Shown here: one piece after another, positions 5,142 to 5,678 of the stretch
Position numbering within the stretch: position 1 is the first letter of the stretch
How the letters are laid out: every line of letters begins with the position of its first letter
Made by a program: the position numbers and the translations under genes
The notes under the pieces: model-generated
What the model saw: only the letters and a program-made list of their open reading frames with translations
Told to the model about the DNA's origin: nothing
Database searches by the model: none
Assembly: GCA_024681275.1 (NCBI GenBank)
Contig: JAILBD010000161.1
Span: forward strand, 1 to 5,678
Length of the DNA stretch: 5,678 nt
From: Erysipelotrichaceae bacterium
Lineage (GTDB): Bacteria; Bacillota_I; Bacilli_A; Erysipelotrichales; Erysipelotrichaceae
Reading direction: 5' to 3'

Positions 5142-5678
5142 GATATAAAGTCACGATCGCCTATGATGGCAAGGATTATGCCGGCTTTCAGTCACAGACC
5201 AATGCTCTGGCGATCCAGGATGTGATCGAGACGGCTATCGAAAGGATCTTTTCTGAGAAGATCCGCATCGTCATGTCGTCAAGAACGGATGCCGGCGTTC
5301 ACGCCAGAGGGCAGGTCTTTCACTTCGACAGTGATATCGTCAAAGACGAAGGCAAGCTGAAGTTTTCGATGAATTCGCTTCTGCCAGGTGACATCCATGT
5401 TTTGGAAGTCAAACAGGTCAGCAGAGATTTTCATGCCCGTTATAGCGTCAAAAAGAAGACTTATGAGTATCTCATCAATCTCGGAGAATACGATGTCTTT
5501 CTGAGAGGAAGGGCCTATCAGTGTTTCTATAAACTCGATGTCGACCTTATGAGAAAGGGGGCAGAGATGCTCCTCGGAGAACACGATTTCACTTCCTTCA
5601 ATACATCAAGTCTGAAAGAGTATCCCAATCAGGTGAGGAATATCACCGAATTCTCTCTGACGATGAAAAAAGACATCC
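5138..5678 (+). CDS. truA: tRNA pseudouridine(38-40) synthase TruA (5' part, runs off the window)
   Basis: TruA isomerises uridines 38-40 in the anticodon stem-loop of many tRNAs. About 180 N-terminal residues of an enzyme usually near 250 residues are present. MRYKVTIAYDGKDYAGFQSQ is the family's characteristic beginning. The catalytic Asp is D51 in SSRTDAGVHARGQ, followed by FHARYSVKKKTYEY and GEHDFTSF, both typical of TruA. The ATG overlaps the ecfT stop (ATGA at 5138-5141). The 20 nt before it contain no Shine-Dalgarno, so expression probably depends on termination-reinitiation from ecfT. The order ecfA1-ecfA2-ecfT-truA is common in Firmicutes, where ribosomal protein genes rplM-rpsI often follow; that cannot be seen here. 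The frame is intact to the window end. Confidence 0.96.
   Translation, partial: MRYKVTIAYDGKDYAGFQSQTNALAIQDVIETAIERIFSEKIRIVMSSRTDAGVHARGQVFHFDSDIVKDEGKLKFSMNSLLPGDIHVLEVKQVSRDFHARYSVKKKTYEYLINLGEYDVFLRGRAYQCFYKLDVDLMRKGAEMLLGEHDFTSFNTSSLKEYPNQVRNITEFSLTMKKDI

Overview
The window looks like a chromosomal housekeeping segment from a low-to-moderate G+C Firmicute. The best guess is the Erysipelotrichia or a close relative. This rests on the group II ECF transporter module followed by truA, a MEP-pathway ispF, a class II fructose-bisphosphate aldolase with Gram-positive/protist-type features, a DUF1893 protein and very compact intergenic regions. The taxonomic guess comes from gene content and style only. 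I see no mobile element, phage gene, tRNA, rRNA or CRISPR array.

Layout: bases 1-21 hold the last codons of an upstream gene, which runs into an intrinsic terminator. A two-gene unit follows on the plus strand: a HAD-family phosphatase (56-682), overlapping by ATGA with ispF (679-1155). The aldolase gene fba (1229-2194) faces ispF convergently on the minus strand and has a strong terminator in the gap. A 61-bp divergent promoter region separates fba from a DUF1893 gene (2256-2651), which ends in its own terminator. The last unit is ecfA1-ecfA2-ecfT-truA (2690 to beyond the window end), with every start overlapping the preceding gene. Together ecfA1, ecfA2 and ecfT encode the energizing module of an ECF vitamin/metal importer. 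No substrate-binding S component is present, as expected for a shared (group II) module.

The most noteworthy feature is the transcription and translation signals. All four visible promoters carry an exact TATAAT -10 box and a poor -35. At the three plus-strand promoters the -10 lies only 6-8 nt before the ATG with no Shine-Dalgarno sequence, so the mRNAs for the HAD gene, the DUF1893 gene and ecfA1 are predicted to be leaderless or nearly so. fba has a short leader with a good Shine-Dalgarno, and ispF and ecfT have Shine-Dalgarno sequences inside the preceding gene. At two of the plus-strand promoters, stop codon, terminator, promoter and next start are packed into about 40-50 bp. GATC is also strongly over-represented. 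The coding content itself is ordinary, and I see no credible undescribed multi-gene system.
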